Positions 62,512 through 64,000 of a DNA stretch of 64,000 nucleotides are shown piece after piece. Under the pieces are notes generated by a model that saw nothing but the letters and a program-made list of their open reading frames with translations, did no database searches and was not told where the DNA came from. Location of the stretch: assembly GCA_001939145.1 (NCBI GenBank), contig LSRX01000323.1, forward strand, positions 235,330 through 299,329. Direction: 5' to 3'. Source of the DNA: Symbiodinium microadriaticum (taxonomy: Eukaryota; Sar; Dinophyceae; Suessiales; Symbiodiniaceae). Numbering within the stretch: the first letter of the stretch is position 1; each line of letters opens with the position of its first letter. A program made the translations under genes and the position numbers.

Positions 62512-62984
62512 GAAAGCTGACCATCGCCGCCCATCGCCAAATCGGCGTTCACATACAACTGGGTTAGCAAGTCGGGATCGACCCCATGGCCCAAAGTCTT
62601 GGCTTCCTCGTAGGATTCCCGATGCCGCGCACGAACCCCCTCCAAAATGGATTTGTCGTACGCATGGCAGTGGCGCTCATGCAGCTGGCGGCGTTTTGCC
62701 ACGCGTGTGCACATGCCGCACTTCATGCAGCTCCAGGCCTGCGTGACTTTGAGCACCCGCTTCTTGGCTTTGTTGGCAACAAAAAGCCACCGGAAAAGGG
62801 TCCAGGGGAATGGCGGCCAGCCCCTCCTTTTGTCGCTTCGCCACGCCCGCGTTGAGGAGGCGAACACGAGCCCGCATGCGATGCGCAGGCTTCCGGGCAC
62901 CCCTGGCCTTGATCTTCGCCAGGTACTCCTGCCGGCTGATGTGACGGCGCTTTGCCTTGCGGTGGCGTTCCTTGGCAGCTGCAA
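62508..62984 (-). pseudogene. LINE B Cys/His finger segment, shifted frame
   Basis: The useful part is from about 62830 (FRWLFVANKAKKRVLKV) to the stop: CMKCGMC followed by LHERHCH, a C-x2-C/H-type finger, then a helical end. The same bases read in the frame of the next entry end abruptly, so the two ORFs are one ORF1-like protein broken by a frameshift near 62.8 kb. Confidence 0.6.
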
Positions 62985-63660
62985 ACGTCTTAGAAGTCAT
63001 GCCGCCACGCGTGCCCACCGGCAGGCCCCAGTTGCAAAGCGGACACCTCCAATCCTCTGGTTCGTCGGGCCCCAAGGTCCTGAAAGCATCGAAGTTCACA
63101 CGCTTCATCCCCGGCAAGCCCTGGCCTCCATGTTGGCGATGGCAATGGTCATATCGCCGCTTTTGCAAGGTGTCCGGCGACGTGGTTTCAATGACCATGG
63201 GGCACAACGGGCAAGGCCACCGAACGACTGCGCCGACCCGATACTTGGACCGCTTCGGCTGGTACCCCAAATGCTCTGGGACACTCAGCTCGAGGAGCGG
63301 CTCGGCCTCAACCGGCACCTCAACATCAGCACCAGCCTTTGCCACCGCCGACAACGACACCCAATGGTTGGTCTTGCTCCGGAGCCGGCGACGAGGTGGT
63401 AGCACCGCAGGCCGGGTGGAAGACGCCGAAGACAAAGATCGAAGATCAGCCGGCGTAGGCCACGACCGCGAGGGACGATGGGCACGAACCGAATCCAAGT
63501 CACCCGCCAGCGAAGACGACGGCCCGGCAGCCGAAGGCAGCCCGGAACCAACCGCAGACAAGTCATCAAAGACCATGTGCCCACCATGCAACCGCCAGAG
63601 ACAATGGAGCCTGGTCACCGGATCCACAGCCCCGCGAAAGGGAAGCCCCAGAGCCGCCAC
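62677..63660 (-). CDS. LINE B ORF1-like protein with zinc-finger motifs
   Basis: After a low-complexity Pro/Ser/Ala region, CPLCPMVIETTSPDTLQKRR and DHCHRQH make a C2H2-type finger, and CPLCNWGLPVG ... KERHRKAKRRH a second. A basic tail follows (KIKARGARKPAHRMRARVR). It fits nucleic-acid binding by the element's first protein. It overlaps the upstream ORF by a frameshift near 63.6 kb. Confidence 0.65.
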   Translation of the reverse strand: MAALGLPFRGAVDPVTRLHCLWRLHGGHMVFDDLSAVGSGLPSAAGPSSSLAGDLDSVRAHRPSRSWPTPADLRSLSSASSTRPAVLPPRRRLRSKTNHWVSLSAVAKAGADVEVPVEAEPLLELSVPEHLGYQPKRSKYRVGAVVRWPCPLCPMVIETTSPDTLQKRRYDHCHRQHGGQGLPGMKRVNFDAFRTLGPDEPEDWRCPLCNWGLPVGTRGGMTSKTFAAAKERHRKAKRRHISRQEYLAKIKARGARKPAHRMRARVRLLNAGVAKRQKEGLAAIPLDPFPVAFCCQQSQEAGAQSHAGLELHEVRHVHTRGKTPPAA

Positions 63661-64000
63661 TAGAGGCAGTGTCGATCACCATTCTAGGCGTGCGGCCACC
63701 CTCAAGGACACCAGCTGCCGGCGCCACCGCAGCCACAGAGGTCTCCGATGCCGTGTCAATGCACATGAAGCCACCGCCACGCCCGCCAGCCGTGTTGCCG
63801 ACGGCAGCATGACACCAAATGTCGACCAGGGCCTCCGGCGAGCACTTGATCCACTCATAGTGCTTGCTGCTAAACTTCAACACGATAAACGGGTCCGAGT
63901 CGGCCTGGCTTGCGAACTTGAACGTGGTCTCCGAGTCAAAGTCCAGGACGAGGAGGTTGGCCGGCAAACCCCGGCTCATGGCGTACACCTCCAGGTTGAC
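63566..64000 (-). CDS. LINE B N-terminal domain with HYEW motif, partial
   Basis: Open to the window edge. It reads NLLVLDFDSETTFKFASQAD and then FIVLKFSSKHYEWIKCSPEA. An I-x-L-x-x-x-x-x-HY-x-W ending resembles the last strand of OTU-type cysteine peptidases, where the His is catalytic; the Asp and Cys would lie outside the window. This is a weak inference. The tail past about 63650 is Gly/Ala/Ser-rich. Confidence 0.45.
   Translation of the reverse strand, partial: VNLEVYAMSRGLPANLLVLDFDSETTFKFASQADSDPFIVLKFSSKHYEWIKCSPEALVDIWCHAAVGNTAGGRGGGFMCIDTASETSVAAVAPAAGVLEGGRTPRMVIDTASSGGSGASLSRGCGSGDQAPLSLAVAWWAHGL

Larger units (their letters stand above)
58600..64000 (-). mobile_element. LINE B: decayed second non-LTR retrotransposon, cut by window edge
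   Basis: Order on the minus strand: HYEW-type domain (64000-63566), Cys/His finger region (63660-62508), endonuclease (62511-61528), RT (61427-59630), RNase H (to 58664). It differs from LINE A in every catalytic motif variant, so it is another family. At least four frameshifts (near 63.6, 62.75-62.98, 61.5 and 61.06 kb) and three in-frame stops (61428 UGA, 60635 UAA, 59630 UGA) break it. Confidence 0.8.

Noticed and set aside
1-64000. tRNA and rRNA genes
   Set aside because: I looked for GGTTCGA-type T-arms with paired acceptor stems and for conserved rRNA blocks and found none that holds. A covariance-model scan would be decisive.

Overview
This window looks like nuclear DNA of a dinoflagellate, probably of the Symbiodiniaceae/Suessiales type; the genus is inference. 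Three things support this. Tandem relict copies of the dinoflagellate trans-spliced leader (repeat CCATTTTGGCTCAAG) lie at 14743-14794. Two well-resolved genes use mostly GC and GA splice donors instead of GT. Degenerate CCCTAAA telomere-type repeats occur at about 16.4-16.6 kb and 32.3 kb. Every gene and element I can identify reads from the minus strand, which fits the one-directional gene blocks of dinoflagellates.

Layout from left to right. 0-2.6 kb holds simple repeats and no gene I can name. An exon of a protein arginine methyltransferase-like gene lies at 2643-2744 and a second exon at 15505-15564. Between them sits a roughly 11.3-kb LINE-type retrotransposon (LINE A, 3461-14742) with long AGT-type trinucleotide arrays at both ends. 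15.6-19.2 kb has simple and telomere-like repeats; 19.3-22.1 kb holds a decayed gag with a CCHC zinc knuckle. A complete six-exon type II NADH dehydrogenase gene occupies 23.8-26.9 kb, and a many-exon K+-dependent Na+/Ca2+ exchanger-like gene about 27.95-34.8 kb. 35-37 kb is microsatellite, 37.2-38.05 kb a Cys-rich ORF flanked by direct repeats, and 39.5-40 kb a decayed retroelement RNase H. Two tandem copies of a gene with an EF-hand pair and a DUF3626-like domain follow (about 40.7-47.7 kb and 49.4-54.2 kb). 57.16-58.56 kb is a 5'-truncated relative of LINE A, and 58.6-64 kb a decayed second LINE (LINE B).

The most interesting object is LINE A. Besides ORF1 and endonuclease/reverse transcriptase/RNase H, the same unit carries four accessory ORFs: two coiled-coil proteins (one with a membrane segment), a 2OG-Fe(II) dioxygenase-like protein with an intact H-x-D...H...R set, and a 141-residue orphan protein. 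The orphan recurs at about 60% identity in the truncated copy near 58 kb, so it belongs to the family and is not a local accident. Spliced-leader relics at the 5' end imply that the RNA was trans-spliced and recopied several times. The trinucleotide tails suggest targeting of, or seeding of, microsatellites.
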